A stretch of 64,000 bases of DNA from Malurus cyaneus samueli (lineage: Eukaryota > Chordata > Aves > Passeriformes > Maluridae), in assembly GCA_009741485.1 (NCBI GenBank), contig CM019217.1, positions 29,753,247-29,817,246 on the forward strand. Reading direction: 5' to 3'. The notes beneath the pieces were generated by a model. It saw only the letters and a program-made list of their open reading frames with translations, did no database searches and was not told where the DNA came from. Position numbers and translations under genes: made by a program. This document shows positions 1 to 16,270 of the stretch, one piece after another (position 1 is the stretch's first letter; the number at the start of each line of letters is the position of its first letter).

Positions 1-59
1 TATTCTTGTTCTAGTCCTGTCTTCTGACCTTCACATATGGCACTGGACACTATAGAGGA

Positions 60-86
60 TATTGATATTGATATTGATATTGATGG
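60..86. repeat. Hexamer microsatellite (ATTGAT)n
   Basis: About four and a half perfect tandem copies of a six-base unit (ATTGAT and its permutations). No function is implied. Confidence 0.9.
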
Positions 87-1505
87 ATAGACCCTCTCAT
101 CTGACCTTCTAGCACTGTTCATATGGAAAACTATCAACAAAAATTATGCATGCTATGTGTATGCCTCTCTTCAGGACACATTGTTCTCAAATGCCCCATG
201 CTGCAGATGCTGCCTTTTTTCTTTCTTTCTTTCTTTTTTTATTTGCCTGAAAATAAATTCTAACACCGAAACATACAAACTCAATTTCCACCTACAAAGT
301 ATGTTCAGCATTTTAATTATTCCATCCATGCAGATCTATAAACCTATACTTTCTCTGAATAGGATTTCAGTCTTGCTGGAGGAAAATAATAGTAAAGAAC
401 TACACTAGCTCTTCTTCAGCATTTCTTTATCATCAGTTGTCCTGATAGCAGCCGCACTTTTGCTGGGAAAAAAATAATTCCCACTTTAAAATGGGATTTA
501 TGTCTCTCTCTCTTTGCAATATACAGGATGCCAAGATGGTTGCTGATGTACTGTTCCTTTTGATTGCACTTTTCAAGGTTATTGGAATAACACTGCAGGT
601 GCCTGATGAGAGGCAGCATCCTCCTTCACGTTCCACCCTCCTTCCATGTACAGAAGTCTCAGGCAGTGTGCTAAAGTGGACTGCTTTTGTCTCACAGTAT
701 TCCTTGAGGGATTTCTGTTTTTCAAATAATGTCTGATGTGACAAGCATTTTAAGAATCTCTGGTTCTTTAGAAATCCATCTATTCCTCTGGAAAGGCATG
801 CTATCAAAATGCCATGTCCTCTACTGGCATTTACCCTGAAGGCTGGGAAAGCGTTTCTGTGAAAGACGGAGTTCTGAGTAGCACAAAATTACAGCAGATG
901 TGTTACAAAGCCCTACCTCAGGCTTCTTGTTATTTTTGCACCCTATAAGAACTGATTGGTTTTTCCCATATGTGTGAAATTAGCATGTGTTCCTTTTTGT
1001 TTATTTTTTTAATTGCAAGTGTTATGAACCAGTATAAGCATATCACAGATTTGGGCACAAGTGTGTGTCTCTAATAGAAGTATCCCTTTTGTGCGGCCAT
1101 TGCTGTATTTAAAATGACATGATTTTTTGCACACCACTTTTCAAACTACATCAAAAATACAGGAAGGTCTTAATTTAATTTTCTGCTTCACTTTATTGGC
1201 AAGATACTCAATTCCAGGAAATTAGAAAGCAGCAAATTGTCATTATTATTGGCCCTTTGGGAGTCATAGGACTACACATAATGTGATGAGATGATGGAAG
1301 AGTACTAAAAATAAAGCACACAGGTAAAGGAAGAAAATAGTTATCTTAGTAATTACAGTATATGAAAAAAAATTGTAATCTTTTCCTGTTTTTTCTGATC
1401 TGCATGGCTAGAAACTCTACTTTTTCTACCACAATGGCTTTAATCTAGCAAGCAGAAATATAACTTTTAAACTGAGGTCTTTAAAAAGATGAAAGCCAGG
1501 ACAAC

Positions 1506-1548
1506 AATGATGATGATGATGATAATAAGGATGATGATGATGATGATT
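1506..1548. repeat. Trinucleotide (GAT)n microsatellite, interrupted
   Basis: Two runs of about five GAT/ATG units are separated by a short interruption (ataataagg). It is intergenic. Confidence 0.85.
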
Positions 1549-2939
1549 AAAGGAAAAAGACATTGCAGATCATGTTTTATGAGTTTGCTACGATGCATCA
1601 TAGGTGGCTAAAGCTCCCAGTGAAGCAGAAGCTCTTGCTAATGGCTCTGCACTGTGTGTCCTTTCATGTCTTCCTGGCGAAATATCTTTTGGCAAAATTT
1701 GTCTTCCCATTGGACACAATCAGATAACTCAGATTTGAAACACAATGTTCTCACATTTATGTTTACTAATATATTCATGCTTCAAAATAAAGTAATAATT
1801 TATAGAAATATTTCTAATATTTTTTTTATTAATAGAAAAATTCTAATGCACTACAGAGCCATCAAAAGGATTTAGGAAATTTTAAGTGTAAATTGTAGAC
1901 ATGTAAAGATACAGAGATTAATAACTCTGAGAGTTTGTTTACTCTACGAAGGAGTGTGCCAGACCAGAACTGAATATATAGTCCAAAGTCTTCAGGTTTT
2001 TGTAAAATCAGATATTGATGACAAAAGAAACCCATCACTGCAAAATTACAGTTTGGTCGGTATTCCCTATCAAATAATACTTGTTTTTCCCATGTAGTTT
2101 GTAGAGTGTGAGAAAAACACCACTCTGTTTGACAGTGAACACCATTGTCATGATTTAGCTGGCAAATAAAATACAGGGATATGAAAACCACCATGGGCCT
2201 CAAGTTTTAGTGCTGCAGGGGAAGGGAGCCATGCTGGCTGAGGGGTCTGGCAGACAAGGCACTGCCTTCCCTTGGAGTAGGAAGATGTAAAAGCAGAGGG
2301 AGGCAGGTGTCCAAAATCCAGAGCTGCCTCTGACAATAAACACTAAACAATGCAAGCAAAAGGAGCATAACTGTCATGTGAAAATTGCAGGTCTCTCCAA
2401 TGAAACAGGAGATGGTGGTTGAACAAGGAATTAAGGCTATGGAAAAATGGGTAATCAGGAAAACCTGATTTGCTTAGGAAGGTGAACATGCTTATGAAGG
2501 GAAACAGGAGTTTGTGTATACAGAAGAAAAATTGATGACTGACAGATCAGGCTTTGGAGGGATTCAACTTCTTGGAGAGCATAGTTTCTGCCAATCGTAG
2601 GGACATGGGACTGGGAATTGTTCACCATATGTTAACCCCATCCTGTCATTCTCAGTGCTTTGGAACACTGTCTATTTCTGTCTCAGTCAATTATGACTAA
2701 GCCATTTATGATCCGATTAGAGGAGTATTCCCATATGTCTCCAAGAGACTTAAAAGATATTAATTTCCTGCAAAATTGCACGTCTACTTTCTATAGCAAG
2801 AAAAAATAAATCTTATGCCTCATAAGTCAGCAGCAAAATATATTAATTTTAATATCATTAAAAAGTTATGAATTTTGTCTAGAAAAGAACATCAGCCAAT
2901 TTCCTTCCCTTTTTTTTTCAGCCATGTTAAGAAATCTGA

Positions 2940-2940
<1 letters not shown>

Positions 2941-2972
<32 letters not shown>
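2941..2972. repeat. Poly(A) run of 32
   Basis: An uninterrupted run of 32 A residues. Just upstream is ordinary AT-rich DNA. I do not see an adjacent retrotransposed gene copy or a target-site duplication, so I call it a homopolymer rather than the tail of a processed pseudogene. Confidence 0.9.
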
Positions 2973-2973
<1 letters not shown>

Positions 2974-5900
2974 AAGCAGTTCAAATAAACCCAAAACCAA
3001 AAATACATGTCTTTTCATTACTTTTACCTTACTATCAGATTTCTTCTGCTGATTTGAATAGGTTACCTAGGAGAAACAATGTATAAAAGCCTGTCTTCAG
3101 ATGTCTGATAGGAAATCCCCACTACAGCAATAAATATTATATCTGTGGCAGGCAATTGGCAAGCTACCTTAATCATGATAGTCCCTGGCTAACAATCACA
3201 CAAAAGTGAGACCAGAAAAATATATCTTAAATGTTTCAGCACTTGGATTTCCCTAACTACTCCTTTCAAGTTCTTTATGAACAACTTGTACACAGATCAA
3301 AACATGCTAATTTCATCATCACTGGCCAGCATCATAAAAGAATCATACAAAAACATATGGGCACACTCACCAACTTTTTAAGCAACCAAATGTTTCATGG
3401 AGCTATTGAAGTTTCTTCATGAGATAAAAGTATTTTGCTGTTTTGAAACAATAGTATCTTTTCATTTTAATATGAAAACATATGAGAGTACTGTGTGTCA
3501 TTCATCATCCATCACCTTTTCATCTGAAATCCTGTCAAGGGGCTGCCTAAATATGCAAAGGGAGCAAGGGCTACTACACTGCACAGCCAAGAAAGGTTTG
3601 GGGTTTGCTCCTGAATGCACTAATAGCCCAAGGCAAAGAGAACAATATAAAAAAAAATACAAAATACCTAGATATGAGATGAACTTTATTTTTGCTGTCT
3701 TGAGAGAGCATTTAAAAAAGCATTGCTGAGCTGCAAGAGATCTGTTCTCAGAGATGCTCAGGGACAGCAAATTCATCCTAAAGAGTGACCTAAAGAAGGT
3801 GAGTGCAGATGGAACAGCTTAAGGCAAACACTGCTAATAACCTAGAATTAAATAACTTGTGCTTTTCAATGTGTATATGCCATGAAGAAAACCTACGTTA
3901 ATGCCTGCATATTCCTTATTGTGTCCAGCACCATTACAGAAAAGAGAACACCTTACATAGTTAAGATTAGCAGACACATTCCTAGATAAAAGAATTTATC
4001 TCCCCATTACAGTAAACTTGAGAAGTTAACTGAGGTTATAAGCCACAAAACCACAACACTATATGAATATGGGTATCATGGGCTCAATTTTTAGTAATAA
4101 ATCAAATAATGTGGTGCTTGCTGTGGTACTTGAATACAGCCATGAGAAATGTCTACTCAGATGAAAACTTCATATCAGGTGAGACAGTTCCGTACTGCAC
4201 CTTACAATGTTCAGCAATCACAAAACCCATCTCAGGAGACTTTATGATTTTGGAACAGATACCCATGACACCATGACCTAAAAGACAAATTGTGCCTGAC
4301 TAGGTGCTATGCCACACAGGGTTTAATGTCTGCAGTTTCTACTTTATACATAAAGATAATAGCATAGAATTGAGCATTTTCTTCCCATATCATGACTGCT
4401 AAATACTGGATTCAGGATTCACTGAGGAAAGTTCAGACAAAGCAAACTTCTCACAGCAAAAATCTCCTGTTTGTTTGTACAAATAGCAATAGTAGGGATT
4501 CCTTTGGATTAACTATAAAGACATCAATAAGAATCAGCTCTAAATAATACCTAGAATACAGTAAGTTACAATCATGCACTCATAACTTTGCATTAAAATC
4601 TACCAAGGCATAGATCATTTTAATAGGCCCATTATGGAGCAGGTCAAAATTCTTGACAAATTACAGTTATACGTCTTATAAGGCTTTTCTGCATTTGTTT
4701 AGCTTAATGATTAATTAGACATTTTGTCACCTTATATGTGTGAAATTGAGGTATAAAGACTTTAATAGGTAGGCCCAAGTTTAAAGAGCTAAAGGAAAAG
4801 GCAAAGCAAAGAGCACAATGCAGCTATGAATTTTCATACTATCACTGGATTATGTTAGTTTTCAAAAAGAGTAGATGGCCAAAGTAGTGAGAAATTTAGG
4901 AGATGAAGACAGTCTTTGTCCAGCTGAAAACAAAAAGAGGTTTTGGTCGGAGTTCAAAACCTGATAACCCACCTGATGAGCTGGTTCTCTAGGAAGGAAG
5001 TCTTACTAATTGTGAAAATCATCTCAGAGTTTGCAAAAAGTCTTGAGAATATTCTCCTTCTGTCGGTTTACTTCCATCATATTTATACCAAGCTTCCATC
5101 CATATCTCTATTAGAAAAGAAAATTATTGTTTCTGGCTTCAGCAAACTAGAAAACATAAAATTAGCATTAGTAGAACACTGTTGGCTTGTTAGATAATGT
5201 TACAAAATGCTTTTATCCAGAAGCTTCAGCACAAAATGTGTCAACTGATAAAAGCTCTGGTGTGCGTAAAATTGCCTATCACCACCTTCTGATATCTCAG
5301 CCACCTACAGATGAAATCAGGCTAAGGCAAACTACCCATCCTGAGACCCACATTCATGGGTTCACACTTTGCAACCACTGGAATTAGACATGGGTGGAAG
5401 AGCTTACATGAATAATGAAGGAACAAACATGTCCTCACTCCATCAGCCGCTGTTATTAACAGGAACAACGGAAACACTTGTAACTTGTTTGAAAAGCATT
5501 GTTCATAAACATATGATAGATTTGATAGATATATTTAAAAGTTTACATTTGGGAATCAAATGTGACTTAACTAATGTGATTTAAACAGGTTCTATCTGTA
5601 AATCAAGTAATATTCCTGACTAGAAGATACCTATGACAATATGTGGTTTGTGATATTTTAAGTGAGAATAAAACATTATTCAATTGTCCTGTAATTAGAC
5701 AAAATACATAAACCAGGACCTTACCACAGTTTTACCAGGTTCCCTGTCAAAAGACTGCCTTTCTAATACTTTTACTCCTTTCCCCAGAAATTGCATTTGG
5801 GAGAAACTTGCTATAATAAGAGAACAACAGCAAGAACATTTTTGGATATGTTCAAAATACAGAGAGCTACTGTCACCACTGCTTTAATTTAGTTTTTTCT

Positions 5901-7895
5901 CTTTTTCCTGCACTTCCAGAATGGTTCTGGTGTCTGATCAAGTTGCAGATTAAACAGCTATTTTGGCAAGCTGCCAACTAATTTCTGTTTGAAATTTAAT
6001 ATCTCTCCAACTGGCAATAGAAGTAACTGTTTGACCTCTTCCCTGTTTGGATACCTTTTTTTTTCTTCCTATTTGTGCACAACTTAGTGATAAAGAAGTC
6101 ATGGTTAAGTGCCCCACCTGAGGAGCTTTTGCTACTTTCTCATTTTCTGCCCATGAACCTCTGATTGTTAGGAAATCATACAGGTTTTTCAAAACTTATG
6201 CAAAGTTTTCCATCAAAAACTGAGTTAATGCTAATTCCATAAACCAAACTTCACAGATTTAATGGTACAATTTTAGAATGTTCTCTTTCCCTGTCTAGCA
6301 ATATATTTATTGCCATGTAGAGACAAGCACTGACACTAGGTACACTGACAGCAACAATTCCACCACAGTTGCTGAACATGCTACTGCAAAGGAAATACTT
6401 TAAAGGGAAATGTCATATAAAGTGTACACTTATGGAGATGTCTGGGAAGTGCAGATTTTCACCATCACATTTTTCAACATTGTGAAATGTTTATTTCTCT
6501 TTTCTTCCTCATAAAAGGAAGTAGTTCAAAGGAGAATCCCTAGAATGTACATATGTCTTATTCTCCTCCCAGTGAAGTACTTTCTCCCAGTGTGGTACTG
6601 TCTCATCTCAGGCAGCTGTTGTTATGTTCATATAACATGAGTCTTTAAACGGATCCACTATTAAAAAAAACCACCAAGTAGTTGCAAAGAGTAGAATAGT
6701 GGTGAAGTCAAAAGTTTTTCTCACATTAAAAGTGAAACTAGAAAATGCAGTAAAGATTTCCAAAAAGTCTCCTTACTGACACCATCTCCATGCAGTATGG
6801 AGCAAGATGAGCAAAACCTAAGCATCTTACCACCATGTTCTCAGTATTTGACACAGGCTTGGTCCAGTACATTAAGGCAATAGTAAAGATGCATTTATCA
6901 TGTATAAAATTGCCTTAGCTTTGTTTAGTTCTTTGCTGTATAGAAAAGTAGTGAGGCAAACTTAAGGATTTGCAAGGATGTGCCTAGAGCCATGGTATGG
7001 TGGTACTATTGAGATTTCATAAGCAGAAGGGAACAACTAAATTACACCCATTGCTCTTACAGCTGCTGGTAAAGGCCTAGGTTTAGGCAGACTTCACAAA
7101 GGTCCTGAAGCTAGATTAGATGCCCATGAAAAAAAAAAGAGTTCACAAAACACATAAGGAAATGAAAGTAGCTGGAAATGAAAGCTGTGATGAAAGTATA
7201 CTTGTTAAATGACTCTCACATGTCAAAAAGTAAATTTTGCCCAACCCTGAAGTGCTACCAGAGTGAATGGCTGAATCTGGGATTTCAGCTTTCAGACAGG
7301 AGCAATGAAGCTGACTGTCACACCTGGGTATGAAAGATAACATCAGTAAGCTTATGATAGAAAACACGAAGATATAGACAGGACTAAACTGCTCCATCCA
7401 AACACAAATGGCTCACACCAATTAAAGGACTGTGTAACTTATAGACTAACAGTCCCCTTTTCCTAATTATATCAGCTTTTCTATTAAAAAAATACCTATT
7501 TTCAGAAGCATTAGGGCTTTCCTATATCTGGTAACTATTATGGCTGAAAAACTCCCACAGAAGACTGTTAAGAATCAGATCTGCATTCTGATCAAGTGCA
7601 CAAAGATTATTAGAAGTAACAATTTCACTTCAAATATGTTCAGAAGTAGAAGATCCTCCTGGATTTCAGAAAATCTTTCATACAGCCAGTAAAACTTTGG
7701 AAAACAGAGCAGCAAAAACCAAAATATATGTAGAAATACAGAACTGGCATGGAGTGCTCAGTTTCCAGCCAGCTCTGTGATCAAACGGACAAATTTTACA
7801 GCTACTAGGTGAATCCATGGGAAGCAGAAAGTGGAGCTGCAACTGCTACACAAACGGAATTAACTGTCTTGAATAGTTTTTCTTTCCTGGGGAAG

Positions 7896-7919
7896 AAAAA
7901 AAAAAAAAAAAAAAAAAAA
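7896..7919. repeat. Poly(A) run of 24
   Basis: An uninterrupted run of 24 A residues in intergenic DNA. It creates artificial Lys-rich or Phe-rich open frames on the two strands. Confidence 0.9.
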
Positions 7920-10560
7920 GCAAAAATAAGGCACTCAGTCATACTGGGATTTTTTTCAAGATGTGCCATTTTCTCTGCCTTCAGAGATTTCCTCTGAACT
8001 TTGAACACTGTAAGCTCCTTCAGATATTCCCTTCATAGTATTAGAGCAGCTCACACTTTTCAGATTTATACATTTATGAAAATTTAATGAGAGGTAAACT
8101 ATATCATTTATTCTACTGATTAAACAGAACAAACTTCTCCATCTATCCTGTTGGGCTTTTTGAAGTGGGAGTGAAAACCGCATGCAAAAACCCCCCAAAC
8201 TCTGATAAATAAAGCTATTAGTTTAATAACATATAAAAATAGCTGTTTTGAAGTGTTGCTTTTGCATCCACCATTCTCAAACTACAAAAATATTAATTGC
8301 ATCTGGAGATCATGATGGACAGGATGCAACAGAGAGCAAATAAATGCTGCAAGCAAAATTAAATAAGGAACTTCTATATATTCCTTCAATGGCAATACAT
8401 CAGAACTAAAAAGCAGGCTGTGACAGCATTTCAGTGCTCTGGAGGTTTTGTACAGTTATTCATCACTACAGTATCTGCTCCATTGCATTTTGTTCAATGT
8501 TTATTTGCATATATCTAAAATGGAAATGCGGCAAGCACATATCACTCTTCTTCTTCTTCCTCCCTTAGAGGTTGGTATCTGTTTGGATACAGAAGCTTCA
8601 GACCATAATTCACCATTTAGAGGTATTGTCAGTTATTGTTATGGACTGTATCATATCTGTTAAAAAATATGCACAATAATAATAACAACGTTAATTACAG
8701 CCCTTGATATCTTCAAAGAACTTTTGAAGATGAACAGCAAACTGCTAATCTGAAGACAGAAAATTCTTACTGGTATGGTTTAAACACAAAACTCATTATT
8801 CCAGAAATGCACAGGAATTATATTCTTTTTTACACTATTTATATGGAATAAACTCCTTTTAAAGATGCAAGGGAAAAAATCTATTTAAAACATACTTTTG
8901 TCTCCATGTATTCACCTACTACTAATGGGGCTTAGTGTCACCCACAAAATCATTATTTTATGGTAAACTGGAGTGCATTGCAATGTTATTTTGCTAAGAT
9001 ATTTTCATTGCCTGTAGATCTTCCACTCTCCATTTTTCAGAAAATTTAAGTGAAACATTTAATCTTATTAAGTTCCATATTACTAGCCATGAAATGCTGA
9101 AATGTGCTTTTGTGTATTTGCATTTAATTTCTGTTTGGCAGAAAGTAAAATGAATTTGTCCACAGTCCACCAGTAACTTATGTTCACCCACTTCTCACTA
9201 TAGATTGGAAGAAGTTCTGGTACAGTGTGCTATACACTGGAGAAGTCTTTTCATTGGTACCTTGATTCTACATAAATGATGAATGTGCAGTACTTGAACC
9301 ATATATGATTGCATAAAACTGAAAGCAAATGAGTTACCCTGAGCTGGAGCCCACTGGGAGCACTGGCAAATGAAACATGAGAACACGTCTGGTACACCTC
9401 TGGTGCCCTGTCCAGAACTGCCTTCCCTGCAGTTTTTCTGGGCCAACATTGTCCATGCAATCATGTGACAGCAAGCTTCAGCAGGTTTAGGTCTAAATCA
9501 CAAACCTGTCATTAACCCTTTGTGTTCTTGCAGAGAGCAGAGAGTTCCCAATCAGATAACATTCAGATGAGTTTGTGCATCATAAGTGACAGTTCTGAAT
9601 TAGATTGGCATGGTCTACCTGTTGTATAGCTGTGACTGCACAGAGACACAGTTCATCTTTGTTCTGACAGTTTTCACAGAACATCTTACACTGAAAATAT
9701 TGCCTAAATAAGGAATTAAGATGGGAAAGTTGTCTTCTCAGGATTCTCTTTACTCAGGGGAGAGAAAACCCTCTCACAGAAGCTTTTCATTCAGCAAGAC
9801 CAGAATTTTTGAACTTGTTTCCTCTAAACCATATTGATAGGGAATATAATTAAAACATCTTATATAATGATGAGAATATTACATGAAAATTTTAAGTAAT
9901 ACAGAGCTATTTCTGTGTTCGTAAAGATAGTAGCATGTTGTGACTTGAATCAAAATTTCAAGAGTTAATACTACTTTTTCTTTGAAGGTAACTGCAATAC
10001 ACTCTTCTAAATTGTTGCAGGTTTGAAAGGTTGCACATAGTGTGCTAAGAGACTCAGTTTAAAAATAACAGGAAACCAAATAAAATTAAGTAATTTTTAA
10101 TTCCCTTTCAAAATGTGCATTTGAATTCAGTACAGACCTGTAAGGCACTCTCATTGGTAAAAAAAAAAAAAAAATTAAACATTCTTTTCCAAGTAAGGAC
10201 AGTTACAAGGCTATGGTATGCACATAAAATATATGTTATCTGTAACTGATAAACAATGAAATATGAATGTTCAGGTTTTGGATACATTGCAAGGTAATGT
10301 CATTTCTGTATCATGACACTACTCAGAGTAAGTATTGGCACCGTAAATGATTTCTCATTGGGGTTAGGAACTTGTATTCTCTCATATCCCAGTAAAAAAT
10401 AAACTCTTTAATAAATAAATATATAAATAAATATATGCTATCTGGAGATGTATAAATAGGTCCATCCTGAAGGAAAGTTCCAACTTTGACTACAATGTTT
10501 TGATATCTAATGTCCATCTCTAAAATGAAGCCGGTAAGACTTCACACACTGTTCTCAGGA

Positions 10561-10692
10561 TTTATTACTATTTTACAGTCCATTTATTTCCATTTCTTCC
10601 AGCCATTGTCTCATTCATATGATGTAGATAGTCCCTTGCTAATTTCCAGGCCACAGGTAATCCAGACAAAATTTCTAAGAGTTCTTTTTATT
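10561..10692 (-). terminator. FGF20: Candidate FGF20 polyadenylation signals
   Basis: Read on the minus strand, AATAAA hexamers occur at 10692-10687, 10588-10583 and 10566-10561, about 250-380 bases past the FGF20 stop codon. They are plausible 3' ends of the transcript. AATAAA is common in AT-rich DNA, so this is only a positional suggestion, and a longer 3' UTR is quite possible. Confidence 0.25.
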
Positions 10693-10941
10693 TTAAAAAG
10701 TCTCACTTTCCTCTGATTACTGGCTACCAAACCATTCAGCAAGTCTTGATGAGGCTGCTCCATGCTCAGCTTTAAGGCTTTGACTCCTAAATCCAGTGGT
10801 TAGGAAGCAGAGGCTTGCCTTTCACCAAGTAGGATCTTAGTATCCAGCAACCCAGACCTCTGCAAGCTCCTCATGCAGGCTTTGCCATGAAAGCAGGGGC
10901 AATGACTCCAGTTTGCTTTTTTGCCAAAGCTGCCTCTTTCC

Positions 10942-14422
<3,481 letters not shown>

Positions 14423-15849
14423 GCGGGCGCGGGGCGAGAGGGCTAGGGCGCGGCGGCGGCGAGAGCGGCTGCCGCCTCTCCGTGGGCATGTGGGGTGCGC
14501 GGCGGACCCCAGCATGGGGAGCCGGCAGGGCCGAACGGAACCGAGCCGGGCCGTGCTGATCGAGCCGGTGTGAGCCAGGCGGCGGGGTGCTGTTCATCAG
14601 CCCCGCGTGTGTGTATATATATACGGCGGTCCCCTGACATATGCTAATGAAGCCGCTGCGGGAAGCCGCGTTTGAAATTGTAAACCGGCTCCCCCTCTGC
14701 TCGCTCCTTCCTCTGATCTGCGCTGACGGCGGGGAGGGGGCTCCGGGCGCGCCCCCGCCCTCCGCGCAGCCGGGCACTGCCGGGCGCGCACACGCGCGGA
14801 AGCCGAGCGGAGCCGAGCGGAGCGGAGCGGGCGGGGTATTACGTGGACAGGTGCAAGGAGAGGCAAGGGAGAAGAAGGAGAAAGGGCGTTACCCGAGGGT
14901 TAGACCTGCCCAGACACACATGAAAGAAAAAAAACAAAGATCTGACAGTTTTACTCCCTGTTTCTAAAACGCTAATAAAATGTACATGCATTACGCTTCC
15001 CTTTTATCGCTTCAACTACAAGGAGGGGGATTTCTAAAGAAATTGGCATAGTCAGGGAGGTGCTTTCCCCTCTGAAAATTCTCCCTCACATTTAATTTAT
15101 CATTAATGTGACACAAAACTGATCTATAGTATTTGTGTATTGACAAGAGGTCTTAAAAACGTAAATGGGCAGCCCTGTGGTTTAGGATAAATATTTTCAA
15201 AACTTGCAGAGAAGAATAAAGTAAGATTGAGAGGTGGCTCATCTAATCCATCTTCTTTGGAGTTTTTCATTGGGCCCGTAGCCAAGGTCTGTGAGGATCA
15301 TAAATTAGCAATATCGTCTACTGAAAGATCCCTGTTTTATTTCTACAATGTTTTGATTCAGTTTGGGACTTCGTTGTCCTGTTCCAGACGAGCATATGCA
15401 CTTTTTTATTCCCAGAGTAGAATGGCTCACACAAATATATTGGTGGAGTACTTATTCAGTCATTACCAGCAATGGTAAAACAATGATACATTAAATCTAA
15501 GAGCTTGACTTTTGCCATCTTTCCTCATTTTTCTGTAATGTCTAATGAATTTTAAGACTTAAATGACATGACAATCAGCATTTAAGATATATGATGCAGT
15601 TCTTTGCCAATGTTAAAACATGGTATTAGAGTACAAAATGCAAAGATCTTTCATAGTTAATTCCTTTAAAAGTTCAAGAGAATCACTTGGTGGTTTAAGG
15701 TTTCATTTAAACAAAAAAGTTGCAGAGAATCATGAGAGATTAGCTCTCCCGTCTTGCTTCATGGTCTTTTCAGTCACAGTCTAAATCTGAGAGATCAAAT
15801 GGATTTGACTGCTTACCTTTATTTGCTGTGGAGAGTATAGGGCTAATTA

Positions 15850-16270
15850 ATTGGCAGGTGCTTTAAAGCAGGTAATGTGACACCTTTTCATCATTGCGGT
15901 CCTAAGTACTGCCCCTGTGTGCACCTGAATTATAAAAAGGCTGCTTTAAAGCAAGTGATTTACTGTGGAGGGATTTAAAACTCAAAAAATTAATGCTAAA
16001 TACAATGATCAGATAAATCACCTCAGAGGGGAGCACAGGCGAACCTGCTCTGAAGGCAGTTACAGATAGATGTTATATTATTTTACCTTTCAGATAACAG
16101 GAGCCTGTCATGTGGTGGGATCCAAAAATCCACCATAATCGACATTTCAAAGCACATCTGTGTAAACATTATCACATCAGTGTAAAACATCAACCAATGA
16201 GCTTTCTCTTTGAAGCAAATCTACTTAATTGTAGTGCTAAATCAAAGAAATAGATCAAAGTTGAATAATC
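15850..16270. promoter_or_regulatory. Possible Wnt-responsive FGF20 enhancer (TCF/LEF motif cluster)
   Basis: Four matches to the TCF/LEF heptamer (A/T)(A/T)CAAAG lie within 115 bp: 16146-16152, 16208-16214 (reverse strand), 16241-16247 and 16254-16260. About 200-300 bp to the left are two identical 12-bp palindromes (TGCTTTAAAGCA at 15859-15870 and 15942-15953) and homeodomain-type TAATTAATTG DNA. FGF20 is known to act downstream of Wnt/beta-catenin and Eda signalling in skin placodes, so a cluster 1.7 kb upstream of its start is plausible. The motifs are short, and the enhancer call is inference. Confidence 0.3.

Larger units (their letters stand above)
1..10941. other. Gene-poor flank downstream of FGF20
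   Basis: I see no coding exon, RNA gene or clear transposon in these roughly 11 kb. The open frames are short, start anywhere, lack flanking splice signals with matching phase, and resemble no protein I know. The DNA is AT-rich with scattered microsatellites and A or T runs, which are listed separately. FGF20 is transcribed towards this region, so its 3' UTR must occupy the right-hand end. Old, diverged repeats could be present that I cannot recognise by eye. Confidence 0.7.

Noticed and set aside
433..807. 124-codon minus-strand open frame
   Set aside because: It has no known motif and no coding signature, and is compatible with chance in an 11-kb gene-poor stretch.
2941..2972. Poly(A) run as the tail of a processed pseudogene
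   Set aside because: The preceding sequence has no gene-like reading frame, and I found no flanking target duplication.
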